A stretch of 64,000 nt of DNA from Bacteroides faecalis (GTDB lineage: Bacteria; Bacteroidota; Bacteroidia; Bacteroidales; Bacteroidaceae), in NCBI RefSeq assembly GCF_003865075.1, contig NZ_BHWB01000002.1:587111-651110 (forward strand), in the 5' to 3' direction. The position numbers and the translations under genes were made by a program. Each line of letters begins with the position of its first letter. Positions within the stretch are counted from its first letter, which is position 1. Positions 25,866 to 35,290 of this stretch are shown here, piece by piece. Below the pieces are notes generated by a model. The model was not told the DNA's origin and ran no database searches. It saw only the letters and a program-made list of their open reading frames with translations.

Positions 25866-28841
25866 ATGCTCAGTAAATATAAATTAAATCAACTTTATTT
25901 CAAAGATACGCAATTTGCCAATCTGATGACCCGGCGAATTTTTAATGTGCTGTTAATAGCAAATCCATATGACGCGTTTATGCTGGAGGATGATGGGCGT
26001 ATTGACGAGAAGATTTTTAATGAATATACCTCTTTGTCTCTTCGTTATCCACCTCGTTTTTCTCAGGTTTCTACTGAAGAGGAGGCTTTGGCACAGTTGG
26101 GAAATATGCCGTTCGACCTTGTGATTTGTATGCCGAGTACAGGAGATAATGATAGTTTCGACATTGGTCGCCATATTAAGGAGAAATATGAGCATATTCC
26201 GATAGTCATCCTGACTCCTTTCAGTCATGGTATAACGAAACGTATTATTAATGAAGACTTGAGCGCTTTTGAATATGTATTCTGTTGGTTGGGTAATACT
26301 GATTTGTTAGTCTCCATCATTAAGTTGATAGAGGACAAAATGAATCTCGAACATGATGTGCAAGAGGTCGGTGTACAGTTAATCCTTCTGGTAGAAGATG
26401 GAATCCGTTTCTATTCTTCCATATTGCCTAATCTTTATAAGTTCGTATTGAAGCAGAGCCAGGAGTTTTCTACGGAAGCACTGAATGCCCACCAGCGTAC
26501 TCTCCGTATGCGTGGACGTCCTAAAATCGTGTTGGCGCGTACTTATGAGGAAGCAATGGCCATTTATCAGAAATATCAAAATAATATATTAGGTGTCATC
26601 ACCGATGTACGTTTTCCAAAAGTAGAACGGGGAGAGAAAGATAGTCTGGCCGGTATTAAGCTTTGTGCCGAAATACGAAAAAACGATCCGTTTGTACCTT
26701 TGATTATTCAGTCTTCAGAATCGGAAAACTTATCGTATGCAGCTAAATATGGAGCCAGCTTTATCGACAAAAACTCGAAAAAGATGGATGTCGATTTGCG
26801 CCGTATTGTTTCAGATAACTTTGGTTTCGGTGATTTCGTTTTTCGTAATCCGGAGACAGGCGAGGAGATTGCCCGCGTACGGAACTTGAAGGAACTCCAA
26901 AATATTCTGTTTGCTGTACCTGCGGAGTCATTTTTATACCATATTAGTCGCAATCACGTTTCCCGTTGGTTTTATTCGCGGGCTATGTTTCCTGTGGCGG
27001 AGTTTCTTAAGCCAATCACCTGGAGTAGTCTTCAGGATGTAGACGCTCACCGGAAGATAATTTTCGAAGCCATTGTGAAATATCGTAAGATGAAGAATCA
27101 GGGAGTGGTGGCCGTCTTCAAACGCGACCGCTTTGACCGTTATTCAAACTTTGCCCGTATCGGTGACGGTTCGCTGGGAGGAAAAGGACGTGGGCTGGCT
27201 TTTATCGATAATATGGTGAAACGTCATCCTGAGTTTGAGGAGTTTGAGAATGCGTCTATTGCTATTCCGAAAACGGTGGTTTTGTGTACGGATGTGTTTG
27301 ATGAATTTATGGATACGAACAATCTGTATCAGATAGCTTTGTCGGATGCAGATGATGATCTGATCTTGAAATATTTTTTGAAGGCAAAGTTGCCGGACCG
27401 TTTGGTAGAGGACTTTTTTACTTTCTTTGATGTGGTGAAATCTCCCATAGCCATTCGTTCTTCTTCTTTGTTGGAAGATTCGCATTATCAACCTTTTGCC
27501 GGGATATATAGTACGTATATGATTCCTTATTTGGATGATAAGTATGAAATGCTCCGTATGCTTTCCGATGCGATTAAAGGAGTATATGCTTCTGTGTATT
27601 TCCGGGACAGTAAAGCCTATATGCAAGCCACGTCAAATGTAATCGATCAGGAAAAGATGGCAGTCATCTTGCAGGAGGTGGTAGGAAATCAGTATGGGGA
27701 CCGTTACTATCCTTCCATGTCGGGAGTGGCACGTTCGTTGAATTACTATCCGTTGGGTGACGAGAAAGCGGAAGAAGGTACTGTAAATCTGGCTTTAGGA
27801 CTTGGCAAATATATTGTGGATGGAGGAATGACTCTTCGTTTCTCTCCTTATCATCCGAATCAGGTGCTTCAGACGAGTGAAATGGAAATTGCTCTTAAAG
27901 AGACTCAGACCCGTTTCTATGCGTTGGATTTGAAGAATGTCGGTCAGGACTTCTCAATAGACGATGGCTTTAATTTGCTGAAACTTCATGTGAAAGAGGC
28001 TGAAAGTGATGGTTCGTTGCGTTACATTGCTTCTACCTATGATCCATATGACCAGATTATTCGTGACGGTCTGTATCCGGGTGGACGTAAAGTGATTACT
28101 TTTGCAAATATTCTGCAACACGACGTTTTCCCATTAGCGCGTATTCTGCAACTTGTGTTGAAATATAGTGAACAGGAAATGCGTCGTCCGGTTGAAATTG
28201 AATTTGCTGCTACTTTGAGTCGCGACCAGGATAAAACAGGAACTTTCTATTTGCTGCAAATTCGTCCGATAGTAGATAGTAAAGAGATGTTGGATGAGGA
28301 TTTGTCTTTAATACCGGATGAGGATTTACTTCTGCGTTCCGAGAATTCGTTAGGACATGGCATCATGAATGATATTTATGATATTGTTTATGTGAAGACG
28401 GATGGGTATAGTGCCTCGAATAATCAAACCATTGCTTGGGAAATAGAAAAGATCAACCAGCAATTTCTGAATGAAGGAAGGAATTATGTGCTTGTCGGCC
28501 CGGGACGCTGGGGAAGTAGTGATACATGGTTGGGCATTCCGGTGAAGTGGCCTCATATCTCTGCCGCACGTGTAATTGTGGAGGCAGGATTGACGAATTA
28601 CCGGGTAGATCCGAGTCAGGGAACACACTTTTTCCAGAATCTTACTTCTTTTGGAGTCGGTTATTTCACAATTAATGCTTTTATGAATGATGGGGTCTAT
28701 AATCAGGACTTCCTGAACGGACTTCCTGCTGTGGAAGAGACGAAGTTTCTCCGTCATGTACGCTTCGAAAAACCTATTGTCGTCAAGATGGATGGCAAGA
28801 AAAAATTGGGAATAGTATTGATGCCGGGAGAGGATAAGTAG
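25866..28841 (+). CDS. Receiver-like and PEP synthase ATP-grasp domain protein
   Basis: 991 aa, no signal peptide. Two response-regulator-like alpha/beta domains lie at about 30-160 (FNVLLIANPYDAFML...FDLVICMPSTGDND) and 215-330 (LGVITDVRFPKVERGE, then PLIIQSSESEN), the second with a plausible phospho-acceptor Asp in ITDVR. The pyruvate-phosphate-dikinase N-terminal ATP-grasp domain follows: GDGSLGGKGRGLAF (about 433), AIRSSSLLEDSHYQPFAGIY (about 532) and LLQIRPI near 805. The phosphohistidine swivel domain and the PEP-binding barrel of true PEP synthase are absent, so it should not make PEP alone. The ~180-residue C-terminal domain (LVGPGRWGSSDTWLGIPV) is of unknown function. Probably a signalling or phosphotransfer protein; often annotated simply as PEP/pyruvate-binding. 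Confidence 0.78.
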   Translation: MLSKYKLNQLYFKDTQFANLMTRRIFNVLLIANPYDAFMLEDDGRIDEKIFNEYTSLSLRYPPRFSQVSTEEEALAQLGNMPFDLVICMPSTGDNDSFDIGRHIKEKYEHIPIVILTPFSHGITKRIINEDLSAFEYVFCWLGNTDLLVSIIKLIEDKMNLEHDVQEVGVQLILLVEDGIRFYSSILPNLYKFVLKQSQEFSTEALNAHQRTLRMRGRPKIVLARTYEEAMAIYQKYQNNILGVITDVRFPKVERGEKDSLAGIKLCAEIRKNDPFVPLIIQSSESENLSYAAKYGASFIDKNSKKMDVDLRRIVSDNFGFGDFVFRNPETGEEIARVRNLKELQNILFAVPAESFLYHISRNHVSRWFYSRAMFPVAEFLKPITWSSLQDVDAHRKIIFEAIVKYRKMKNQGVVAVFKRDRFDRYSNFARIGDGSLGGKGRGLAFIDNMVKRHPEFEEFENASIAIPKTVVLCTDVFDEFMDTNNLYQIALSDADDDLILKYFLKAKLPDRLVEDFFTFFDVVKSPIAIRSSSLLEDSHYQPFAGIYSTYMIPYLDDKYEMLRMLSDAIKGVYASVYFRDSKAYMQATSNVIDQEKMAVILQEVVGNQYGDRYYPSMSGVARSLNYYPLGDEKAEEGTVNLALGLGKYIVDGGMTLRFSPYHPNQVLQTSEMEIALKETQTRFYALDLKNVGQDFSIDDGFNLLKLHVKEAESDGSLRYIASTYDPYDQIIRDGLYPGGRKVITFANILQHDVFPLARILQLVLKYSEQEMRRPVEIEFAATLSRDQDKTGTFYLLQIRPIVDSKEMLDEDLSLIPDEDLLLRSENSLGHGIMNDIYDIVYVKTDGYSASNNQTIAWEIEKINQQFLNEGRNYVLVGPGRWGSSDTWLGIPVKWPHISAARVIVEAGLTNYRVDPSQGTHFFQNLTSFGVGYFTINAFMNDGVYNQDFLNGLPAVEETKFLRHVRFEKPIVVKMDGKKKLGIVLMPGEDK

Positions 28842-28866
28842 ATTCTAATTTTAATACCAGTAATGA

Positions 28867-28908
28867 CAAAAAAGTTCTGTTTTTCATATGAAAGACAGAA
28901 TTTTTTTG
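28867..28908 (+). terminator. Terminator of the PPDK-domain gene
   Basis: AAAAAAGTTCTGT pairs with ACAGAATTTTTTT across a 14-base loop and ends in a T-run, 26 bases after the stop codon. Confidence 0.75.
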
Positions 28909-29008
28909 TTATTATCATTATAGATGGTCTATTTTTAATATCTTAAAAACTATTTATGGCCTTATTTTCAGATTTTGAGGAATAAAAGGTGAAGGCTTAT
29001 TTATTAAA

Positions 29009-29023
29009 CCTCAAATCCGCAAC
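29009..29023 (+). repeat. Left terminal inverted repeat of the IS
   Basis: CCTCAAATCCGCAAC; the right end, read inward, is CCTTAATTCCGCAAC. Preceded by target duplication TTAAA. Confidence 0.8.
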
Positions 29024-29179
29024 TAAGCCCTTGAACGTCCTTATTGCGTTTACACGTCCTCTCATTACTGAATTTGCAGATAATTTGAACTTGAAGCACC
29101 CACTTCTGCCTACAATATCCCCTTACCCCACAATGTGACTTGAGGCAATACACAATATCATTCCCATAAGTTGTAGGCA

Positions 29180-30466
29180 TTATCCAAAATCAGTCTGGAA
29201 AACATCTGCGTAAGCATTATTACAGGTATAGATGTTCAGCACATACCGCCTTGATGTCCTGATCCACTTGGCTGGTACAGAGATAAACCTGAAGACAAAC
29301 GCTTTTATGCGACTTGTTGCATTGAGCCCGAACTTCTTTACGTCAAGTCTTTGAATAATGGCCTTGTAAAAGTTACGGATAAGTGCTGTAAGAAGAAGGA
29401 ACACTGTGTTCTCTGCCATGAAGGATTTGGGCAATCTGTCCCACCCGAAACCATTGTTCATATCATCGAAGATACGTTCCTTTCCTCCACGAAGGTTATA
29501 GAACTCGACAATTTCTCTTACGGAAGAATCATAGTCGTTAGTCAGGATACAACGGTATGTGTATTCTCCTTCCCAAAAATCCTGCACACCATCCATCCGT
29601 TTCTGTCTTTGAATCACAAGTCGATATGCCTTACCTTTCCACTTCTCAACAAGGATAGAGTTCAATTCAAACTCAATGCCATTGATTTCCTCAGTTTTCC
29701 AGCCTTTGAGAGCAAAGGTGTCATTGTAGATCGAACTGCAGCGGTTAGCACGGATATAGAAGGACTTGCAGTGTTTTTCTATTTCCTCCACGATTTCCTC
29801 GGAACATGATCCACAATCAGCTCTGAAGCGATTGATAGTGAGCCCATTCTGTTCAAATCTCGCAAAGAACCTCTTCAGCGTGTCCTTCTGATGGAAACGA
29901 ACATTTGTGTTACCATCGCTATTCTCTATACCGACTATCAAATCGCCAATAACCGCCACGCCAGGGCGATAACCAAGGAACTTCTTGTATGTAGGCTTTG
30001 CATCATACTTCTCTGTCTCTATGAACTGATGGTCGAAATCAACATCATACATCTCACCCTCTTTCAGTTGGCCAGATGCAAATATACAATTGAGCAATAA
30101 AGTATTGAGAGTGTCAGCCGTATTGAAATCGTAGGTCTTGCCCATATCTGATGTGTATGAAATGTTTTCTTGCGTCAACTCCTTTATCGCCCTGAGGATA
30201 GTATCAGAGCTACAAGTGCGAAGTGTCGGATGAAGCGAGAGGTGGTTCATCAAATGAGTAGTGACATCCTCAATACATGAACCGCTACAGAAGTAGATAC
30301 TCATGAGAGAACGGATGATTTCGCTGTACTGATAACCGAACGATCTACACCTTAGACCGAGGGTTGAGTCGATTACAGATGATAATGTGGAGTCAAATTG
30401 CTCCATGATTGAAAATAATCCCCCAAAAGGAGTGAGTCTCTCAGATTTAATTTGTATCTTCGCCAT
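29180..30466 (-). CDS. IS1380-family DDE transposase
   Basis: 428 aa from the ATG at 30466 (MAKIQIKSERLTPFGGLFSI). A longer frame from 30526 begins inside sequence next to the hairpin and is less likely. DDE-type acidic residues are recognisable in YDVDFDHQFIE, RFRADCGSCSEE and the conserved Tyr-Arg-Glu block FYNLRGGKERIFDD typical of IS4/IS1380 transposases. No frameshift or stop, so it is probably active. It catalyses cut-and-paste movement of the surrounding element. Confidence 0.9.
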   Translation of the reverse strand: MAKIQIKSERLTPFGGLFSIMEQFDSTLSSVIDSTLGLRCRSFGYQYSEIIRSLMSIYFCSGSCIEDVTTHLMNHLSLHPTLRTCSSDTILRAIKELTQENISYTSDMGKTYDFNTADTLNTLLLNCIFASGQLKEGEMYDVDFDHQFIETEKYDAKPTYKKFLGYRPGVAVIGDLIVGIENSDGNTNVRFHQKDTLKRFFARFEQNGLTINRFRADCGSCSEEIVEEIEKHCKSFYIRANRCSSIYNDTFALKGWKTEEINGIEFELNSILVEKWKGKAYRLVIQRQKRMDGVQDFWEGEYTYRCILTNDYDSSVREIVEFYNLRGGKERIFDDMNNGFGWDRLPKSFMAENTVFLLLTALIRNFYKAIIQRLDVKKFGLNATSRIKAFVFRFISVPAKWIRTSRRYVLNIYTCNNAYADVFQTDFG

Positions 30467-30534
30467 GTCTATCGTCGGATTCTCTTGTTTTTTTTGCAAC
30501 ACTAAGATAAGTGAAAATTCTGACATGGCAAAAT

Positions 30535-30559
30535 CCTGAGCAACTTTTTGTTGCTCAGG
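30535..30559. terminator. Hairpin protecting the IS from read-through
   Basis: CCTGAGCAAC (30535-30544) pairs perfectly with GTTGCTCAGG (30550-30559) over a 5-base loop, between the right IS end and the transposase start. Confidence 0.6.
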
Positions 30560-30586
30560 TACTTAAAAAGTTTAATTTATAATAGT

Positions 30587-30601
30587 GTTGCGGAATTAAG
30601 G
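30587..30601 (-). repeat. Right terminal inverted repeat of the IS
   Basis: Matches the left end at 13 of 15 positions in inverted orientation and is followed by the second TTAAA copy (30602-30606). Confidence 0.8.
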
Positions 30602-30619
30602 TTAAATATTGAAAACTAT

Positions 30620-30627
30620 TATATTTG
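30620..30627 (+). promoter_or_regulatory. -7 box (TATATTTG) of the DUF4493/PCMD operon, next to the IS
   Basis: TATATTTG fits the -7 consensus 75 bases upstream of the first gene. The IS target duplication ends only 13 bases upstream, so the original -33 region has been replaced by the right IS end, which offers no TTTG at 19-21 bp. Confidence 0.5.
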
Positions 30628-30701
30628 CCTGAGTTTTGTATAAAATATTAGTGGTTAAGTTATATAGTGTATAACTTTATATTAAATAATGAGAGATTAT
30701 T

Positions 30702-31526
30702 ATGAAGAAAAGTTTTATTTTATGCTTCACGTTTTTCTCTTCTTTGTTTTTTATCGCTTGTGAAAGTAGTGAGGGGAACGATGCTTCAGCAGCAAAGGGA
30801 AAAATGATGATTGACTTAAATTCTGACGTGTCATATGCTTCAAAAGGGAGTAAGGCACGAGCTATGGATCTGACCCCGTATAAAAATGTAGCAAATTATA
30901 CGGTGGAGTTGAAAGACGCTTCGGGAAATGTTCTTCAGTCAAAACTTTATTCCGAAATGGAATTGACTCAGGAAGTGACTCCCGGTACTTATACAGTACG
31001 TGCGTATTATGGTGAAAACGTAAATGCCGGATATGATAAGCTGTATATGGAAGGTGCACAAACCATTACAGTAGTGAAAGGAGATAATAAAACTGTTTCT
31101 TTTGCTTGTACTCCGGCAAATGTTAAAGTGAATCTGAAATATTCTGATGACTTCTATACATTCTATTCTGATTGTACGGTGGGATTGAAAACCCAATATC
31201 TGACGGAAGCTTTTGAGATGTCGCAGGCTGATGTAGATAAAGATTTGTTTTTGAAGGCAGTCGGTAACGAAAATCTTTCTTTGACTTTTGCTTTGAAGGA
31301 TAAAAATGGTATTACCGTTACGCCTGCTAATTTCGGTGCTCAGACTGTGACCATCAAACCACGTGATTTTCTGACTATTACAGTAAAACCTAAATTGATA
31401 GATATTGAGGGTGGAAAAATCAGTGGTATCACTGTAACAATAGATAATGGAGTGCAAGAGGAGAATATAGATGTTACTCTACCGGATGAGTTTATGCCGG
31501 GCGAGGATACCACTGTTAATAATTAA
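30702..31526 (+). CDS. DUF4493-domain surface lipoprotein, operon gene 1
   Basis: 274 aa. Lipobox FIAC (Cys20) is followed by ESSEGND, an acidic surface-export-like signal. The DUF4493 pattern is visible: an N-terminal strand with GKMMIDLNSDV, then ...NYTVELKDASGNVL, PGTYTVRAYYGEN and KTVSFACTPANVKVNLKYSDDF. The C-terminal part is a second beta-sandwich. DUF4493 proteins are secreted Bacteroidetes beta-sandwiches of unknown ligand, some resembling fimbrillin-like or carbohydrate-binding folds. It is the first of seven genes on one strand with gaps of -8 to 17 bp. Confidence 0.82.
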   Translation: MKKSFILCFTFFSSLFFIACESSEGNDASAAKGKMMIDLNSDVSYASKGSKARAMDLTPYKNVANYTVELKDASGNVLQSKLYSEMELTQEVTPGTYTVRAYYGENVNAGYDKLYMEGAQTITVVKGDNKTVSFACTPANVKVNLKYSDDFYTFYSDCTVGLKTQYLTEAFEMSQADVDKDLFLKAVGNENLSLTFALKDKNGITVTPANFGAQTVTIKPRDFLTITVKPKLIDIEGGKISGITVTIDNGVQEENIDVTLPDEFMPGEDTTVNN

Positions 31527-31537
31527 AAGATTGCAGC

Positions 31538-32857
31538 ATGAAACAAATTACCTATATATTGACGGGAATTAGTCTCGTGATTGGATTGAGCGCTTGTGAA
31601 ATGCGCGATGAATTGAAAGGGAAAAATGCATTGAATGATAATGAAGGGTTAGTAAGTCTGGATTTATTGGCTCAGGACTATTCTAATATCGTAATTTCTC
31701 GTGGAGCTTTTCCTGATGAGGAAGTGAATGTGGAAAATTATACGGTTCAAATTGTTAATGCATCTACTGACGGTGTGGTAAAAGAGACTTCCTATGGCGA
31801 TTTAAGAGCAGAGGGAGGTTCAGTGAAGCTGACTGCCGGGAAGTATCGTGTGAGGGCTTACAATTATAATGGTGAAAATGTAGGTGCTTCGGAACGTCCG
31901 TATTTTAAAGGACAGACTGATTTTCAGATATTGCCGGGAAAGACAACAACGGTTAATACGACTTGTCGTTTAAGTTGTGTGGAGGTGAATCTGATTCTGG
32001 CTAAGAGTTTCGAAGAAAACTTCAAAGATGATTATACGATCACCATCACGAACGGCGGTACGGGCAACTACGTTTTTAAGAAGGAGAACGTGGGTAAGAA
32101 AATCTATTTTAATGTACCGGAAAATGCATCTAGCATATTGATGAGTGTGAAAGCGACTACTTCTACAGATGGTACGGATATTGCACAGTCTTATACAATT
32201 ACTAAACCGGAGAACTCTGAAAATAGTAGCAAGTTGGAAAACGGGGACTCGTTTAAAGTGACAATCAATCCGGGAGATAATCCAGTCATTGATCCTGTGA
32301 CGAAGATAAATCTGGGGATTACCGTTGATTTAACTTGGACTGAGACCGGAACGACTGTGGAGATTCCAACGGAAAATATTGTATTTAATCCCGGAGGAGG
32401 TTCAGAAGGAGGAGATACAAATAAAGGAGAAATGAATGTTGTCGGCTTAGATAAAACTTATTCATTTGTAGCTTTGTCAGAAGATGTTCCTACTGTAAAA
32501 GTTGATTTCTCGGTTCCTAATGGAATTAAAAAGCTGTTGGTAAAGATTAATTCTGATAACGAGGGCTTTATGGAGACTTTAGAAGGTTTTGGCTTAGGTG
32601 GTGAATTCGATTTGGCCAATCCGGGTGATTTACAGGGAGTATTGTCCGGGTCTTTGGAGACACAGGAAGGAATAGGATTAATCGATGCTAATGACCCTAT
32701 CAAGGATAAAACAAGTTATTCGTTTGATGTTACTTCTTTTATGTCCTTATTGGGATTGTACGGTGCAAGTGAGAATACTTTTACTATTACTGTATCTGAT
32801 GGTATCAATTCGGATATCCAAGGTGATTTGAAAGTGAATGTAACAGCGCAAGAATAA
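31538..32857 (+). CDS. DUF4493-domain surface lipoprotein, operon gene 2
   Basis: 439 aa. Lipobox LSAC (Cys20) followed by EMRDELKG. The N-terminal ~260 residues follow the same DUF4493 plan as gene 1: VNVENYTVQIVNASTDGVV, then LTAGKYRVRAYNYNGENVG and TVNTTCRLSCVEVNLILAKS. A linker rich in Gly and Glu (PGGGSEGGDTNKGE) leads to a separate C-terminal domain (about 300-439) with SYSFDVTSFMSLLG and TVSDGINSDI. It starts 11 bp after gene 1. The duplication of the N-terminal domain across the operon suggests subunits of one surface structure. Confidence 0.82.
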   Translation: MKQITYILTGISLVIGLSACEMRDELKGKNALNDNEGLVSLDLLAQDYSNIVISRGAFPDEEVNVENYTVQIVNASTDGVVKETSYGDLRAEGGSVKLTAGKYRVRAYNYNGENVGASERPYFKGQTDFQILPGKTTTVNTTCRLSCVEVNLILAKSFEENFKDDYTITITNGGTGNYVFKKENVGKKIYFNVPENASSILMSVKATTSTDGTDIAQSYTITKPENSENSSKLENGDSFKVTINPGDNPVIDPVTKINLGITVDLTWTETGTTVEIPTENIVFNPGGGSEGGDTNKGEMNVVGLDKTYSFVALSEDVPTVKVDFSVPNGIKKLLVKINSDNEGFMETLEGFGLGGEFDLANPGDLQGVLSGSLETQEGIGLIDANDPIKDKTSYSFDVTSFMSLLGLYGASENTFTITVSDGINSDIQGDLKVNVTAQE

Positions 32858-32874
32858 CCTAAACTATAATCATA

Positions 32875-34545
32875 ATGAGACGATTTATTTTTAGCACATT
32901 TACTTTGTGCTTGTTAGCTATTATGATAGCTTGTCAGGATGAGACTTCTTCGAGTGATGGTTACGGTTATCTTCAGGTTTCTTCTGTGGGATTAGATAAA
33001 AATGTAATACCACAGGCAAGAGCTGTAGAGAAGATGGGACTGGACATTTTGCAAGAGGGAACAGTAGTGAAGCACGTAGATGACTGGACGCTATTACAAA
33101 GTGAAAGTCTGTTGCTTCCTGTAGGCAATTATTTTTTGCGAGCATATTCAATGGATAAGGATTCCACGCAGCAAGGATTTGAGGTTGCGCCCTATTATCT
33201 CGGTGAAACACTTGTGAAGATAGAGAAAGACATTTCTCGCTCGGTGGAAATTGTTTGTTCTATGGTTCAAAGCATGGTAGCTGTCAGCTATTCACAAAAC
33301 TTTAAAAATGCTTTCTCTTCGTATGACTGTGTGGTTTCCAATGAATATGGAAGCATAGATTTTACATCTCAGGAAACACGTCCTGCTTATTGTCGTACTG
33401 GGAAATCTTTGAATGCTGTTTTGAAAGTGACAAATACCGATGGAAATTCCTTTACTTTTAATAAAGTAATAACAGAAAAGGCTGAAAAACGTTATTATTA
33501 TAAGGTTAAGTACGATGTTACTAATGAAGGTAATGGTAGCTTTAATTTTACAGTAGATGAAACGACTCATGAGTATGAGGTAAATATAACTGTTCCTATG
33601 ACATCTGATGCCGATCCGAATTTAAAGGTGACAGGCTCAAACGCATTTGGTAAGTTTGCTTATATGTATGGGGCTTCCACTTTGACCGGAGAAACTGAAC
33701 CTATTGTTTTTCAGTATAAAAAATCATCAGAAGGAGTTTGGAAAAGTGTAAGTACAACAGTAGAGAACGGAGTATATAGCGCGAAAACTGAAGAATTGGA
33801 ATTCGGAACGAGCTATGTTTATCGCCTTGCTTGTGGTACAAAGGTAGGAGCTACCGATATGTTCACTACCGAGGTGTATCAGGAAATACCGAATTTAAAC
33901 TTTGATACCTGGTCGCAAAGTGGAAAGAACTATTTTGCAAACGCAGATGCAAGTGACTCATATTGGGCTACGGGCAATACCGGTGTTACTTCTATCTTGG
34001 CAGGTTCTAAAGATCCAATCACTGTTTCTGTAGAAGGAGATGATGCTTATTCGGGTAAAGCCGCCAAATTGAGAACGATAACAGGGGTTACTTTAGTAAA
34101 ATCTGCTGCTGGTAATTTATTTATCGGAAGTTATAAAACGAATATGTCTAATCCTTCTGCCAGTGTTACGTTCGGCCGTCCTTATACTGGAGCTCGTCCT
34201 GTTTCACTTTCAGGATATTATAAGTATAGTCCGCAGCCTATTAACGAAGGTTCTAAGCCGGGTACATTGACTACCGATGAATGCAATATTTATGTAAAAC
34301 TGTGGGATGCTTCCGGTAACCAGATTGGTTTTGGAGAGTTTGTCGGAACAGAGACAGTTACATCTTATACGAGATTTTCTTTTGATATTACCTATACGGA
34401 TATGACGGCAAAACCGGCAACGATTACAATTGTTGCAACGTCAAGTCATTATGGTGGAGATTTTAGCGGCTCTGCTGTTGTAGGGCAGGTTGGAAATGGT
34501 AGTACACTCTGGATAGATGAGTTTGAGTTGTCATACTATAAATAA
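32875..34545 (+). CDS. DUF4493 and PCMD-domain surface lipoprotein, operon gene 3
   Basis: 556 aa. Lipobox MIAC (Cys20) followed by QDETSSS. A DUF4493-like domain (about 25-240; LLLPVGNYFLRAYSMD) and a short fibronectin-like segment (about 245-335; ELEFGTSYVYRLACG) precede a C-terminal PCMD domain (about 337-556; NLNFDTWSQSGKNYFAN ... STLWIDEFELSYYK). PCMD is a putative carbohydrate-metabolism or -binding jelly roll found in Bacteroidetes lipoproteins. This C-terminal domain is very similar, roughly two thirds identical by eye, to that of gene 5, while the N-termini are unrelated. Confidence 0.83.
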   Translation: MRRFIFSTFTLCLLAIMIACQDETSSSDGYGYLQVSSVGLDKNVIPQARAVEKMGLDILQEGTVVKHVDDWTLLQSESLLLPVGNYFLRAYSMDKDSTQQGFEVAPYYLGETLVKIEKDISRSVEIVCSMVQSMVAVSYSQNFKNAFSSYDCVVSNEYGSIDFTSQETRPAYCRTGKSLNAVLKVTNTDGNSFTFNKVITEKAEKRYYYKVKYDVTNEGNGSFNFTVDETTHEYEVNITVPMTSDADPNLKVTGSNAFGKFAYMYGASTLTGETEPIVFQYKKSSEGVWKSVSTTVENGVYSAKTEELEFGTSYVYRLACGTKVGATDMFTTEVYQEIPNLNFDTWSQSGKNYFANADASDSYWATGNTGVTSILAGSKDPITVSVEGDDAYSGKAAKLRTITGVTLVKSAAGNLFIGSYKTNMSNPSASVTFGRPYTGARPVSLSGYYKYSPQPINEGSKPGTLTTDECNIYVKLWDASGNQIGFGEFVGTETVTSYTRFSFDITYTDMTAKPATITIVATSSHYGGDFSGSAVVGQVGNGSTLWIDEFELSYYK

Positions 34546-34553
34546 TTAACTGA

Positions 34554-35285
34554 ATGAAGAAAAGATATGTCATCTTTTTCATTTCCCTATTGTGCGTGGC
34601 AACCGTCTGCGCACAACGGGGATTTGACCGTAAAATAAAATCCTCTCTTTTTGTTCCTAAAGGCACTTGGATGGGTGGCTGCTCCTTTTCCTATTCTGAG
34701 CAAACAAATGACAATTACAAGTTCTTAGTTCTGGATAATGTCAAAGCAAGCGGATATAATTTCAAAGTCAGTCCGTATGCCGGATATTTCTTTGCTGATA
34801 ATATGGCGGCAGGAGCACGACTCAATTATTCACGCTCTTACATTGACATCGGCAATCTCGATTTGGATCTGGGAGACGATCTTACCTTTGATATAAAAGA
34901 TTATAAATATTTGGAACATACTGTCTATGCTTCCGGATTTCTGCGTACCTATATGGGGTTGGGAAACAGCAAAATTTTCGGCTTCTTCAATGAACTTCGT
35001 TTGTCATATGGTTACGGACAAGGGAAAAACACTTCCGGAGTAGAGAATGATCTGACAGGTACATATCAGTATATACATCGCTTGCAGTTGGGCTCTGCCC
35101 CCGGATTAACAGCTTTTGTAACAAATAATATAGCAGTAGAAGTTTCCATCGGTCTTGTTGGACTTGATTTTAAATGGATAAACCAGAAAACCAATCAGGT
35201 AGAGAGTGGATATCGCAGGAGTAGTTCTGCGAATTTTAAGATTGATATATTTTCGCTGAATATCGGAATGTGTTTTTATCTTTAA
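34554..35285 (+). CDS. Outer-membrane beta-barrel protein, operon gene 4
   Basis: 243 aa with a type I signal peptide (cleavage near VCAQ-RG) and no lipobox. Alternating aromatic/small residues and repeated amphipathic strands (NFKVSPYAGYFFADNMAAGARLN split by turns, FFNELRLSYGYGQG, IAVEVSIGLVGLDF) end in a terminal strand with a final aromatic-Leu (SLNIGMCFYL), as for 8-10-stranded outer-membrane barrels. It is the only integral membrane component of the operon, so it may anchor or export the surrounding lipoproteins (inference). Confidence 0.78.
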   Translation: MKKRYVIFFISLLCVATVCAQRGFDRKIKSSLFVPKGTWMGGCSFSYSEQTNDNYKFLVLDNVKASGYNFKVSPYAGYFFADNMAAGARLNYSRSYIDIGNLDLDLGDDLTFDIKDYKYLEHTVYASGFLRTYMGLGNSKIFGFFNELRLSYGYGQGKNTSGVENDLTGTYQYIHRLQLGSAPGLTAFVTNNIAVEVSIGLVGLDFKWINQKTNQVESGYRRSSSANFKIDIFSLNIGMCFYL

Positions 35286-35290
35286 TTCAA

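Larger units (their letters stand above)
29009..30601 (-). mobile_element. IS1380-family insertion sequence, complete, 1593 bp
   Basis: Bounded by 15-bp imperfect terminal inverted repeats (29009-29023 and 30587-30601, 13 of 15 matching) and flanked by the direct duplication TTAAA at 29004-29008 and 30602-30606. The length and 5-bp duplication fit IS1380-type elements of Bacteroides. One intact transposase occupies most of it. A strong outward-facing hairpin near the right end (30535-30559) would block read-through into the transposase. The perfect duplication suggests a recent insertion. Confidence 0.88.
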
